Shown here: in pieces, positions 26,136 through 35,204 of the stretch | Numbering within the stretch: position 1 is the first letter of the stretch | Layout of the letters: the number at the start of each line of letters is the position of its first letter | Assembly: GCF_934202705.1 (NCBI RefSeq) | Contig: NZ_CAKPYE010000005.1 | Location: 89,372 to 153,371, forward strand | Length of the DNA stretch: 64,000 nt | Direction: 5' to 3' | Source: an uncultured Limosilactobacillus sp. | Lineage (GTDB): Bacteria > Bacillota > Bacilli > Lactobacillales > Lactobacillaceae | Made by a program: the position numbers and the translations under genes | The notes under the pieces: model-generated | Told to the model about the DNA's origin: nothing | What the model saw: only the letters and a program-made list of their open reading frames with translations | Databases searched by the model: none

Positions 26136-28499
26136 TTATCGTTCCCTCCCTTTTGATTGGTGCATTGCGGCAATTTCTTGAATTGGTTTCCTAGTCTGTT
26201 GGCGATTGAGTTGACGAACTAACCCTTTTTCACACCGCTTAGCTTGATCGGCTGCATGCAAATACAAGTTAGCCATACCGTTTTGATCTAATTTAGCCTG
26301 CTTGATGGTTACTAAATCATCATTAGAAAAGCGAAAGGCTTTCACCTCGGTGTTCCCGCCTAAACTACTTCGCTTTTGTAAAATCCAGCGACTAATCTTA
26401 TTTTCGAGTTTGGCAACTGAATCCTTATTATGATCAGGAATGATCTTTTGCAGAAAATCTTCGGCCATCTTGGGTTGCATAATTAAATGTTCATTGTCTT
26501 CTTTAGGCACTGCCTTAACAACCCGGGAATACTTATTTAAATCCTGCCAAGCCTTTTCTTTTAGTTCGTCAGCACTGAATAGTTTTCCGGTCTGCCACTT
26601 ATGATTACTAGTTGGCACATAGCCATACATATATTTCAAATCTTTAAAGCTATTAATTCCTAACCCTTGATCTTCTAGTTGCTTCACGGTAACCAATTGA
26701 CTTGGCATTTTATCTTGCCACAAGTCATAAGCTAATACCCGATTAACATTGTTAATCCCTAAAGTTTTACCAGTTACATTGATGAGCCGTTCCATGGTTT
26801 CTGGTGTCTTAGTCCACTTATGAAGCATTTCAAATGAGTACTTTTGTAAATGATCAAGCGACTGTAAACTCTGATCTCGATGACGGGCTGAAGCTGAAAA
26901 ATCAAATGATTTTTGCGGTTCTCTAGAAGAATCAAAGTTTAATGCTTGTCGTAACCCCTTAAATTCTTTCATATTATCAAAATAGTCAGTTAATTGTTTA
27001 CGGTTATCTTTTGTAAAGGCCGTATATTCTGGGCTACCATGATCTAAACTATACTCATAGTCTTTTCCAATTAAATTTCCTTCTAAACCAGCATCATGAG
27101 CATACAATTCAAAAGCTCTTGCAAAAACTTCCGTTGGTGTAGAATAATATCCTAATTTTGCATCACCTTTTAATTTAGTGGCTAGATTTTTCTGATAATC
27201 GTTTAGAATTGGTGCAAAGCGTTCTTGTAACGATAATGGAGTCTGCTCTGGATGTAACTGAAAATCTAAATAATGACCATATTCATGAATAAAAGAACTA
27301 TAACCGGCTTTTTCCTTTGTTCCATTCTCGGGTTGATTAGCATAGATTTCTCCAGGTTGTCTAAAATCAACCACTAACGTATTTAAATTAGGAACATACA
27401 AGCCAGATGCCTTATGGTTTCCTAGTTTTCGGAGTCGAAGCATCGGCGATTGCTTACCACTAGGTAGTTTATTAATTAACCGGCCCATTTCTCGTTCAAA
27501 GTCACTAAACTTTGCTAAGTCAACATCATTGTCCAATTCCAAGCCAGAAAAGAACTTGTTAAGCGAGCTAGATTGCATAATCTTCTGGGTAGCTTTATTA
27601 ACATGTTTCTTGTCTTCCCACGATTTGGCATGAGTTTCTTTTTCAATTGAAGCATTATATTGTTGCTGCTGCACGATATTGTAAGTTGTCGTTAAATATT
27701 GGTTAATAAAATCGCAGCAACGGTTTTTAAACCATGCTCCTTCATGTTGACTTTGAAAAAGGTTATATTCTTCGTATTGTTGATATTTCCTGGCAACTTC
27801 TGGATGATGATCGAGAAAGCTTTGTTTCCAATGACGGGCTCTGCCTTCTCCAATCGACTCGGTATTCTCCATAAATTCAGCTGGCGTCATGTCCGCATAT
27901 ACTTCTGTCGATTTTTCAAAGTAGAACTTTGCATTACTTTTCCCGGAATATTCATGACTAGTTAATCTATACAGGAAATCTTTAAAGTCTTCCGGTTCAA
28001 TCTTATTATGAAATTTTGGATCTGCCCGATTCCATTCATTAATTACATCATGTACTAATTTTCCATAGCCCAAGGTGTAGTTAGCATTACCCATGTAAAA
28101 ATTAATCCCACTATTCCGCATAACATAACGAATACTCTGCCTCGACCATGATTTATTTTCAGGGTCAAGTAAGAAATATTGGGTTCGCTGTCCCTTAGAG
28201 CTTTCCGTTTTAATTTCAAAAATATCCTTACCGGTTCCTAAACCGCCAAATTTATCATTCATTGTTTGGGTTCGTTGAATACTGGTAATCTTCGTCTCAC
28301 GACCAGTATTAATCAGTAAGCTCTTAATAGCATCTGCATAGTCTTGCTCCGTCCAATCACCATTTTTATCCACATAAGCTGCGGCTTTCCTAAATCCAGT
28401 AAATAGCGTATCTTTATCTGTAATACTTAATTTACTTTGACGATTAATACCATATTTTCTTTTCATTAGAGTGTTTAAGGGATTTTCTGGTTCACTCAT
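26136..28499 (-). CDS. Large polyvalent protein with LPD1-like metallopeptidase domain
   Basis: 787 residues. Residues 25-190 match the pattern of the LPD1 domain of large polyvalent proteins, and a zinc-protease motif HEYGH lies in SFIHEYGHYLDF (about 403). A conserved PTEVFARAFELY follows about 50 residues later and probably supplies the third ligand. The C-terminal third is helical and basic. Polyvalent proteins are co-injected or early-expressed effectors of phages and conjugative elements, often aimed at host defences. It lies between two Fst-like loci and close to the second large protein. Ribosome site AGGTGAAC. Confidence 0.75.
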   Translation of the reverse strand: MSEPENPLNTLMKRKYGINRQSKLSITDKDTLFTGFRKAAAYVDKNGDWTEQDYADAIKSLLINTGRETKITSIQRTQTMNDKFGGLGTGKDIFEIKTESSKGQRTQYFLLDPENKSWSRQSIRYVMRNSGINFYMGNANYTLGYGKLVHDVINEWNRADPKFHNKIEPEDFKDFLYRLTSHEYSGKSNAKFYFEKSTEVYADMTPAEFMENTESIGEGRARHWKQSFLDHHPEVARKYQQYEEYNLFQSQHEGAWFKNRCCDFINQYLTTTYNIVQQQQYNASIEKETHAKSWEDKKHVNKATQKIMQSSSLNKFFSGLELDNDVDLAKFSDFEREMGRLINKLPSGKQSPMLRLRKLGNHKASGLYVPNLNTLVVDFRQPGEIYANQPENGTKEKAGYSSFIHEYGHYLDFQLHPEQTPLSLQERFAPILNDYQKNLATKLKGDAKLGYYSTPTEVFARAFELYAHDAGLEGNLIGKDYEYSLDHGSPEYTAFTKDNRKQLTDYFDNMKEFKGLRQALNFDSSREPQKSFDFSASARHRDQSLQSLDHLQKYSFEMLHKWTKTPETMERLINVTGKTLGINNVNRVLAYDLWQDKMPSQLVTVKQLEDQGLGINSFKDLKYMYGYVPTSNHKWQTGKLFSADELKEKAWQDLNKYSRVVKAVPKEDNEHLIMQPKMAEDFLQKIIPDHNKDSVAKLENKISRWILQKRSSLGGNTEVKAFRFSNDDLVTIKQAKLDQNGMANLYLHAADQAKRCEKGLVRQLNRQQTRKPIQEIAAMHQSKGRER

Positions 28500-28574
28500 G
28501 CTTGTTCACCTCAACCGTTTTTCCTCTAACAATAATGAAGAACCATAATATTCAACTAATCGCCAATAATTCCG

Positions 28575-28735
28575 ATAATAAAAGCGCCCATCTCCGAGGA
28601 AATGAGCGCTTCGGGTGCTACTTGAGCAGCCACTTGATTCTTAATTCACGAGGATTATTAGCCGATGTGCAAAATGGTTTCAGTTGGATATTTAAACCGA
28701 ACCGGTTGGGGACGCTTAACAAGCGTCCATTTTTA
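28575..28735. other. Collapsed Fst-like locus, antitoxin RNA kept and toxin start lost
   Basis: On the minus strand 28640-28581 matches the 3' end of the toxin gene at 25.9 kb (AAGTGGCTGCTCAAGTAGCA and the terminator hairpin). On the plus strand 28650-28734 matches the antitoxin RNA (GGATTATTAGCCGATGTGCA) and ends at the hairpin GGACGCTT/AAGCGTCC with T5. The promoters, ribosome site and N-terminal codons of the toxin, which lie between these halves at 25.7-25.9 kb, are missing. Confidence 0.6.
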
Positions 28736-28751
28736 TATCGACAAAAATTAT

Positions 28752-28778
28752 GACCTGGTGCCAAATTGGTACCAGGTC
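28752..28778. terminator. Terminator after the 640-residue protein gene
   Basis: GACCTGGTGCC/GGTACCAGGTC stem with a 5-nt loop, T-rich on both sides. Confidence 0.7.
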
Positions 28779-28785
28779 TTTTCTG

Positions 28786-30708
28786 TTATTTTTCTCGTGA
28801 TTTAAATAAATTCGATGGCAACTGTACTTTGGGTGTGTGCTTCTGCTGAAATGATTGGGGTTTCATTCTGCTGTCTTGTTTCGTCTTCTCTTTTGGACGT
28901 TGATCATTGGCTTTTTCTTTAGACAAGTTGTGATCCTGATTTAAAGCTTTTTGCATATCATAATCAATCACCCAGGCCCGATTAGCGGCTTTCTGATAAA
29001 ACCGACCTAATGCCTTACTGTCTAGTTTACTTAAAGCTGCCCGTTCACGATCAGCAAATACCATATCGTACTTTCTAAAACCGGCTTTGCCAAAAGCCAT
29101 ATGTTTAGCAACTCGTGCTTGTGCAGCCACTAATGGGTCTTTTCGACGACTTGGATACATTACATAATTTTTATTACAAGCATCAGTCAACGCCTGATAA
29201 ACTTCTTTACCAGGCTGATCATTGTAAGGCATATGAGATAACGCAATTTTACGTGTTTGTTCAGCTAGTTCTGGATACTGTTGGTTTAGTTCACTTAAAG
29301 AATAAAGTTTACCCGTTGAGAATTTAATGGGTTGTCCCTTCATTAAATTTTGATTAGTTTGAGGCTTGATAGCAAATACATTTCTACCCTTAAGTTTTGC
29401 ATAATCAATGTTATCAATTCCGCCATTTTCCAATTCTGTTTTGGAAAGATAGTAGCGATCCTGTGCAGGATCATCCATTAATAACATACGATTACCACCG
29501 TTATGATAACGACTATCACTATAGCGCATGAGTTGAACAGAACGATTAACAAAGTGTTGCAAACTATCCACATCTTTTGTCCCATTCAGAAATGTTTTAT
29601 GAGCTTGTTTTACCAAATCTTCTGTCGTGATCTTTTTCTCATCATCATTCTTTATCCGTGGTAAACGATCATAATTATCTCGAATGGTATTCAGTTGGTC
29701 ACGGGTTAAATCATCTAACTGAATATTTTGTTGTTGGCTATGTTCAGGCCAATTCTGCGCCGCTTTAGCAAAAGCTGCTTGTAACTCCCGGTTATCAGCG
29801 TAATCGTCTAAATCACTAATAAACTGTGCTATCTCCTTCGTTGCTGGCATGAGGTAATGACAGGTTCCTGGCATCCCACTTTCGCCAACTTGTTCAATAG
29901 CCTGATCACCCTTGACAAATCCATGATAATTACGATCGAAGGTAACAACGTTAAACATATTATCTCGATCTGCATAAATCAATTGACTCCGAGTAAAAGG
30001 TTCGGTTGCCAATTGATGGGCTTCATCAAATGTATCAAACTTCATAATTTTTCCATCTCCTTGACGATTATCCAATACCTTATACTGATCAGATTCTAAA
30101 TCGTGGCAAATATACATTCTTGTGGGTACTGTTTTGCCCTGCTTAATAGTATTAGTCATCTGCTTTAATTCAGTGTTGGAAATTGCTTGTGGTTCCCTTT
30201 GATCATGCTTCTCCATTGCTTTGTTGAAAGCCACCTCAAAAGGAGTCTCACCATATGGATATTCGTTTAAAAAATCTTTAAAAACAGTCATTTTATCGTT
30301 AGTTGATAACTCTTCAAAAGCAGGATTCTTACCTAAGCGATTAGCCAATGGTTGTGCCCACTCACGAGAAGCTTGAACTTGTTGTCGACACACTTTCACT
30401 GGTAAGTTTTTGGATAAAGAATTAATTCTGAAATTAGATGGTAACAAACTATTATTTAAATCTACCTGATTATCAACTTTAATGATGCCTTCATGATTAA
30501 GTGCTTGTTCGATATCTAAGCGTGTATAGTTACTTTTTCTCCCGTCTAAATCAAGTGTTGCCTCTAGCTGATATGCTTCTTGCCATTTGGATAGGCTGTC
30601 ATTCATCACATTAAGATCATTTAACTGGTTCAGTTTCCACTTCATATCAGTAATGGCATAATAATTATTACCTTGTGGTTCTACATTTAAATAGACTGTC
30701 CGTTCCAT
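28786..30708 (-). CDS. Large hypothetical element protein, polyvalent-type
   Basis: 640 residues, soluble, with no signal peptide or membrane segment. The N-terminal 100 residues are beta-rich. The repeated PFEVAFNKAMEKH and YADNRELQAAFAKAAQNWPEH segments are helical, and the last 60 residues are basic and disordered. I recognise no catalytic motif. Size, basic tail and position beside the LPD1 protein suggest another polyvalent or anti-defence factor. It is driven by its own TGGCGAAA promoter and ended by the hairpin at 28752-28778. Confidence 0.6.
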   Translation of the reverse strand: MERTVYLNVEPQGNNYYAITDMKWKLNQLNDLNVMNDSLSKWQEAYQLEATLDLDGRKSNYTRLDIEQALNHEGIIKVDNQVDLNNSLLPSNFRINSLSKNLPVKVCRQQVQASREWAQPLANRLGKNPAFEELSTNDKMTVFKDFLNEYPYGETPFEVAFNKAMEKHDQREPQAISNTELKQMTNTIKQGKTVPTRMYICHDLESDQYKVLDNRQGDGKIMKFDTFDEAHQLATEPFTRSQLIYADRDNMFNVVTFDRNYHGFVKGDQAIEQVGESGMPGTCHYLMPATKEIAQFISDLDDYADNRELQAAFAKAAQNWPEHSQQQNIQLDDLTRDQLNTIRDNYDRLPRIKNDDEKKITTEDLVKQAHKTFLNGTKDVDSLQHFVNRSVQLMRYSDSRYHNGGNRMLLMDDPAQDRYYLSKTELENGGIDNIDYAKLKGRNVFAIKPQTNQNLMKGQPIKFSTGKLYSLSELNQQYPELAEQTRKIALSHMPYNDQPGKEVYQALTDACNKNYVMYPSRRKDPLVAAQARVAKHMAFGKAGFRKYDMVFADRERAALSKLDSKALGRFYQKAANRAWVIDYDMQKALNQDHNLSKEKANDQRPKEKTKQDSRMKPQSFQQKHTPKVQLPSNLFKSREK

Positions 30709-30736
30709 GTTAGTAACTCCTTTGTTTTTTATTACT

Positions 30737-30773
30737 AACTTAGTACGTTTTTTGATTATTCAATCTTTCGCCA
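30737..30773 (-). promoter_or_regulatory. TGGCGAAA-class promoter for the 640-residue protein
   Basis: Box TGGCGAAA (30773-30766), one base, ATTGAA, 16 nt, -10 TAAGTT (30742-30737). Confidence 0.6.
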
Positions 30774-30777
30774 AAAT

Positions 30778-30841
30778 CAAAAAATACTGACCACTTCGTA
30801 GTGATCAGTATTTGTCGGTTAGATTTGGAATTGCGGTTCCA
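30778..30841 (-). ncRNA. Small RNA candidate of about 64 nt
   Basis: It would start about 7 nt below the -10 TAATCT at 30853-30848 and end at a strong hairpin ATACTGATCACT/AGTGGTCAGTAT (30811-30784) followed by T6. No ORF fits. The hairpin ends five bases before the next TGGCGAAA promoter. It may instead be a read-through terminator with a spurious promoter. Confidence 0.45.
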
Positions 30842-30847
30842 TTTATT

Positions 30848-30884
30848 AGATTACGCTAACTTTATATTCTAACAATCTTCGCCA
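30848..30884 (-). promoter_or_regulatory. TGGCGAAA-class promoter for the 64-nt RNA
   Basis: Box TGGCGAAG (one mismatch, 30884-30877), one base, TTGTTA, 16 nt, -10 TAATCT (30853-30848). Confidence 0.5.
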
Positions 30885-30905
30885 ATTATAAACGTATTCA
30901 CCCAA

Positions 30906-31082
30906 TTAACTATAAATAAAGTCATCATGAGTTTTATTAATTGCTACAACTTCATACAAGGTGACCGCTTCAACTGCTTCCGCCTTGAGATGAATTTGAA
31001 AGGCTTCCTCTGAGCCGATTATTTTACCAAAAACAGTACCAGCTTCGATTTTAGTGATCAGTCCCAAGTCATACTCCAACAT
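30906..31082 (-). CDS. Small beta-barrel-like protein, paralogue of the one at 25958
   Basis: 58 residues, ATG at 31082 behind TAGGAGAAG. LGLITKIEAGTVFG aligns with LGLITFIKYGVGSV of the 25958-26134 protein and both are 58 residues long. The pattern suggests a small OB/cold-shock-like barrel (inference). Confidence 0.65.
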   Translation of the reverse strand: MLEYDLGLITKIEAGTVFGKIIGSEEAFQIHLKAEAVEAVTLYEVVAINKTHDDFIYS

Positions 31083-31123
31083 TTAACTTCTCCTATTAAT
31101 CAAAAACAATAGATTACTTTGAA

Positions 31124-31196
31124 TGACCCGAGTGGGGATCGAACCCACGACCCACAGATTAAAAGTCTGTTGCTCTACCAACTGAGCTATCGGATC
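31124..31196 (-). tRNA. tRNA-Lys (anticodon UUU)
   Basis: 73 nt, full cloverleaf. Acceptor GATCCGA/TCGGGTC (one G-U), D arm AGCTCAGTTGGTAGAGC, anticodon loop CTTTTAA, T arm GGGTTCGATCC. It is flanked by conjugation genes on both sides, so it appears to be carried by the element. Confidence 0.93.
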
Positions 31197-31565
31197 AAAG
31201 AAGAAGCACAGCATTCATCATACTATGCTTCCAGCTACCCGGCAGTTTATGATACATAGCAGAAAGAATCCAAGAAATCATAAGATGAACAATACTTACA
31301 TTGCGTTACAACTTACCATTCACTAGGAACACACCCAGCTGGCCAGAGCTGAGAGCATAAACAATTTGCTAAGCAATAATTTAATGAAACGTGCTTAAGC
31401 AAATTCGAACTTTAGGGTAGTTTTAACTTGAAGCTACCCCCTTAGTCTAGCATATTTTACGAATAGCGAAGAACATACAATGAGTAACCACATTAAATAT
31501 TTTCAGATATTTCCATAATATCTTGCAACTATAAATAAACTGCTTGCTGACACAGGTGCCAGCAA
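31197..31565. other. Spacer between tRNA-Lys and tRNA-Asn with several hairpins
   Basis: No ORF. Minus-strand hairpins TTGCTGGCAC/GTGTCAGCAA (just after tRNA-Asn), GGGTAG..CTACCC (about 31415-31440) and GAAGCA..TGCTTC (31203-31232, just before tRNA-Lys) are visible. They could be processing or attenuation structures or relics of further tRNA genes. I could not fold any of them as a tRNA. Confidence 0.4.
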
Positions 31566-31638
31566 CTGCGAATGTGGGACTCGAACCCACGACAAATGGT
31601 TTAACAGACCACTGCTCTACCAGCTGAGCTAATTCGCA
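31566..31638 (-). tRNA. tRNA-Asn (anticodon GUU)
   Basis: 73 nt. Acceptor TGCGAAT/ATTCGCA, D arm AGCTCAGCTGGTAGAGC, anticodon loop CTGTTAA, T arm GGGTTCGAGTCCC. The acceptor stem starts with T, unlike the TCCGC start I would expect of a housekeeping tRNA-Asn in this group. It is downstream of a TGGCGAAA promoter. Confidence 0.9.
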
Positions 31639-31772
31639 ATAAGCAATAAGTACAGTAGAGAACTCAATCACTGTACTTATTCAAATGAGTAAAAAACAAC
31701 TGTGATACTTTGATTTTCTCACTATTTACCATTGTGTAGAAGGAACGGAGTAAATTTCTTTCTACATTTTTT

Positions 31773-31809
31773 AATATACACAAAGTTTTTTGTAAACCAA
31801 ATTTCGCCA
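31773..31809 (-). promoter_or_regulatory. TGGCGAAA-class promoter for the tRNA unit
   Basis: Box TGGCGAAA (31809-31802), one base, TTGGTT, 16 nt, -10 TATATT (31778-31773). The first gene downstream is tRNA-Asn at 31638. Confidence 0.6.
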
Positions 31810-33894
31810 TTAATGTTCAATTCTATTTTCCAACTCTTCTTCACGATCTGTTTTTTCTAAGTCATCACCATCATCCAATGCCCGGCGACGAGCTTGACGA
31901 TTAGCACGTGACCTGTTTTCCGCATTACGAGCCATCGAAGAAAGGAAGTCTTTAAATCCCTTTTCGATCGTTTGTATTGGTGCCAACCTACTTGTTGGAT
32001 AACTAATCTTATTAGGGTGAACTGCTTGCCGCTGTTGCCATTTGTCAAACCGCTGATCAACTTTAGTATCCCAAGCAATTTTCCTGTCAAGCCGTTTACT
32101 ATCAGCTAAAAAAGAATAGTCTCGTTTCAAAGCTTTAAAAAGCGGACGATTGGCCTGATTTCGTTCGTCCTTATTTTGTTTATATTTATCATTATTATTT
32201 TTAATCGCAAGTTTAAAGTCCAAAACTTCCTGTTGAATTCGATAGTATTCCACCGCATTCCGGATACCATATTCACTCTTAGGATTCGGTAATAGTTTTG
32301 TTTGTAATGGGTCACCATGACTTTCCATAATTACACCTAATTCTTTTGCTAACTGATTTTTTCTAACTTTAACCAAATGCTCATTCACTTGATTAATTGG
32401 TATCTTAGTCACATCAACATATTGATTGGAAAGTTGCTGATACCGCTGGTTTAACCCCTGCGCTTTCCGCTCCTTAAAAGGAATTTGAGTTAATCTATTC
32501 AACTCCAAACGCTCTTTTAGAGTCTGTATTAACCACTGTTTGGCAACACTATTCGACTCTGCAGATTGATTAACTGCAGCTAATTTATTTAATAAATACT
32601 CTCTCGTGGTTTTGAGATTGTGTTCTTTTAAAGCGTGACGCCGATAGCCTAATTTTTGGCGTAATTGTTTAGCTTCTTTAGATTTAGGTTTTAGTGCTTT
32701 TAATTGAGCTTTTTCGATATCAATCAGTTTTTGGTTAAGTTCAGGAGAACTAGCTTGCACTTGATCTAAAATTGACGACTCATCTTCAGATATTTGGTCA
32801 ATCTCACGCATGTAATCAAAAACTCGATTCATTAGGTATTGTTTAAGTCGTTTATCATTTTTGACTACTGTATCATGAATGCTCTGACCATAATTATTTC
32901 GGCTATTTTGATCCTTCACTTGAAGATCAGTTTTAAACTTATCATATTGATCTTTCAGATTCGTATTTAAAGCGTCATCCACTAAATCGGCAACTAATTC
33001 ACGGGCTGTATGAAAATCCGTTCGATGATTACTTGCCCGCCATTTCCGTAAATCTTTATAGCGTGGTAGAGCCCAATAGATTTGCTGAACCATCTGGCGT
33101 TGTACCTGATCATGGCGTACCAAATATTCAATATTTTCCCTTAAGTCTTGTCGAATGGTTCCCAAATCACGTTCCAATGCTATTTCTCTTTGTCGCTCTT
33201 TGCTGGGAATTAACTCACGATGTGCCGCCATTTTCATTGACCGTAAACTCTTTTGTCGAAACAAACCGATTGGTTCTCCGTTTTCTTTCAAAGGTCGAGT
33301 ATTCTTCGTTTGACTAATTCCCAAGTGTACATGAACATGATTAGTATTTAAATGAACGTCACCCCACCAAAAGGTCTCTGGTACATTCAGTCCTTCCTTC
33401 TTTAATAAGAGTGGAACTGCTTTTTGAATTGCCTGTTTAATTTTTCTTTGATCAACAGCTTTCGTTTCTGGATTATAAACTCCGATTCTTTCCAAAAATT
33501 CCGGATCAAAAGAAACCACCCCAGACCATAGAATTGCGCCATTCTTTTTTGCCAATTTTAAATTATCAATCAACTGTTGGTGTTGTTTTTCATTAATATT
33601 CAGACTTTGACCCGTAAAAGTCGGGTAACGATCATGAACACCCTTTTCCAGTTTAGTTGCTGCCTTCCGGTCAGTGTATCCTAAATAACCTTGATAATTT
33701 TTGGGTACGTCAGGATCAATCTGTAAATTACCAGAATTTTCCTCTAATGTTTGTTCAGGATTGACATTGTTTTCATTTTTAACTGCTTCCCTCCGTTCGG
33801 TGTAAGTCAAATATCTACTACCATTAGCAAGCTGAAATATAAGTGTATAGATAATATCAGGCAACTGATTTCCTGTCTTTTTGAAGAAGCCCAT
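31810..33894 (-). CDS. MobP2-like conjugative relaxase
   Basis: 694 residues from the ATG at 33894, which has a GGGGTG ribosome site; an upstream ATG at 33930 lacks one. The relaxase domain (residues 1-250) shows YLTYTERREAV and GYLGYTDRKAA, SFDPEFLERIG, and the histidine triad in NHVHVHLGIS (about 190). The rest is long, helical and very basic. MobP2 relaxases nick oriT through a tyrosine and pilot the strand into the recipient. It follows the 353-residue protein gene in one operon and is about 4.4 kb from the oriT candidate. Confidence 0.82.
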   Translation of the reverse strand: MGFFKKTGNQLPDIIYTLIFQLANGSRYLTYTERREAVKNENNVNPEQTLEENSGNLQIDPDVPKNYQGYLGYTDRKAATKLEKGVHDRYPTFTGQSLNINEKQHQQLIDNLKLAKKNGAILWSGVVSFDPEFLERIGVYNPETKAVDQRKIKQAIQKAVPLLLKKEGLNVPETFWWGDVHLNTNHVHVHLGISQTKNTRPLKENGEPIGLFRQKSLRSMKMAAHRELIPSKERQREIALERDLGTIRQDLRENIEYLVRHDQVQRQMVQQIYWALPRYKDLRKWRASNHRTDFHTARELVADLVDDALNTNLKDQYDKFKTDLQVKDQNSRNNYGQSIHDTVVKNDKRLKQYLMNRVFDYMREIDQISEDESSILDQVQASSPELNQKLIDIEKAQLKALKPKSKEAKQLRQKLGYRRHALKEHNLKTTREYLLNKLAAVNQSAESNSVAKQWLIQTLKERLELNRLTQIPFKERKAQGLNQRYQQLSNQYVDVTKIPINQVNEHLVKVRKNQLAKELGVIMESHGDPLQTKLLPNPKSEYGIRNAVEYYRIQQEVLDFKLAIKNNNDKYKQNKDERNQANRPLFKALKRDYSFLADSKRLDRKIAWDTKVDQRFDKWQQRQAVHPNKISYPTSRLAPIQTIEKGFKDFLSSMARNAENRSRANRQARRRALDDGDDLEKTDREEELENRIEH

Positions 33895-33954
33895 ATAAAA
33901 ACACCCCGCTATCTTTCCTTTAAGCATCATTTTTTCATAAATAACTAATCTTAG

Positions 33955-35016
33955 TTAAACTGTCCGATTCACAATTACATTAGATATATAGTGACCATTC
34001 AAATTAATTATAAGATAGTTATTAACAAAGAATTTAAATAACTGTTTATACATATATGACAGTCGTTCCTTGCTAGTTACCGGTACACCAAACACTGAAT
34101 GAATCCTATTTAGTTGCTGTAAAACCACAGATTCACTAATAACTTCTTGGCCCATTTTTAACTTGCCGTGATTAAACATTTCACTAATTAATAGAACATG
34201 ATTAGGATTTTCAAAATTAAAATGACGACTGGCCGCTAAATCTGGGAAAAACTTAATCACTCGTTGATAGCACTGAAGTGAGTCTTCCCAATACTTAGTT
34301 CCCTTATCATTCAGTTTACTTGTCCATTGCTGGTATTCCATGTGTCGACGCTTTAATTGATTTTGTTTGAGTTGTTGCACTTGAATACCGTCCTGATTAA
34401 CGCATTCATTCTGCAGATTTTCCAATTTTTTCTCGTCACTAATATAAATGGGCAACTTAGCCTTTTGAAAAGCATATAGGTACAATAGATCAGACTTTTT
34501 AAAAGTCTTGATCAGCACACCGTACTGGTGACAGATTGAGAAAGCAAGTTCCGGAAATGATTCTTGATTATTAAAACGAATAAGAATTTCATCAATCCCG
34601 CGGTCAATTTTGTGGTAACCCCGTTTTATTTCCATAATAATCTGATTTGAGATTCCTGCCTCTTGATTAAGATGATTAATCCCAAAGCCCTTTTTCTCTC
34701 CGTTCTTGCCTTGGCACCAGTAAAGATATTTAACTCCTCGACCACACGCACAATGCAAAGGTGAGGCATCAGGATGGTGAACATCAAACTTTAAATATTC
34801 GTCAAATCCAATAAACCTCCAATCACTGTCTGTTTGATTGAACTGATTTAATACTTTTGACTGTAATTCATATTTCTTAAAGCGAAGCAAAACTTGCTTT
34901 TGAAAAGGAGAAAGCTTAGCAAAGATAGTCTTACGTTCTACTTCACTTAAATGATTCTTGGAATAGTCGTTGTTTAACTTAGCTGGTTTTTGTGAAAAAT
35001 GAACTATATCCTTCAT
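33955..35016 (-). CDS. Hypothetical protein with Cys-rich finger, relaxase operon
   Basis: 353 residues, ribosome site AGGAGGAG. A CACGRGVKYLYWC segment (about residue 88) offers three cysteines for a metal site. Basic, helical, no membrane segment. It directly precedes the relaxase and shares its promoter, so a relaxosome or DNA-processing role is likely, but I do not recognise the family. Confidence 0.65.
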   Translation of the reverse strand: MKDIVHFSQKPAKLNNDYSKNHLSEVERKTIFAKLSPFQKQVLLRFKKYELQSKVLNQFNQTDSDWRFIGFDEYLKFDVHHPDASPLHCACGRGVKYLYWCQGKNGEKKGFGINHLNQEAGISNQIIMEIKRGYHKIDRGIDEILIRFNNQESFPELAFSICHQYGVLIKTFKKSDLLYLYAFQKAKLPIYISDEKKLENLQNECVNQDGIQVQQLKQNQLKRRHMEYQQWTSKLNDKGTKYWEDSLQCYQRVIKFFPDLAASRHFNFENPNHVLLISEMFNHGKLKMGQEVISESVVLQQLNRIHSVFGVPVTSKERLSYMYKQLFKFFVNNYLIINLNGHYISNVIVNRTV

Positions 35017-35059
35017 TCCGACTTACTCCTCCTTCTCTTTATCTGAAACTTTTAGTTTA

Positions 35060-35096
35060 ATGATAGTCATTCATATTAGTAAGTGAATTAACGCCA
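35060..35096 (-). promoter_or_regulatory. TGGCGAAA-class promoter for the relaxase operon (diverged box)
   Basis: Box TGGCGTTA (two mismatches, 35096-35089), one base, TTCACT, 16 nt, -10 TATCAT (35065-35060). Confidence 0.5.
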
Positions 35097-35204
35097 AAAT
35101 AAAAAGCTAATCCCTAAATTCTGAAATTAGCTTTTTGAGTTATTCATAATAATCCTAGGTCTACACCTGGATAATGATTATACTTTTATTCCCACTGACC
35201 TTAA

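Noticed and set aside
29884..29891. TTTCGCCA inside the 640-residue protein gene
   Set aside because: It is within coding sequence and no promoter follows at the right spacing; a chance match.
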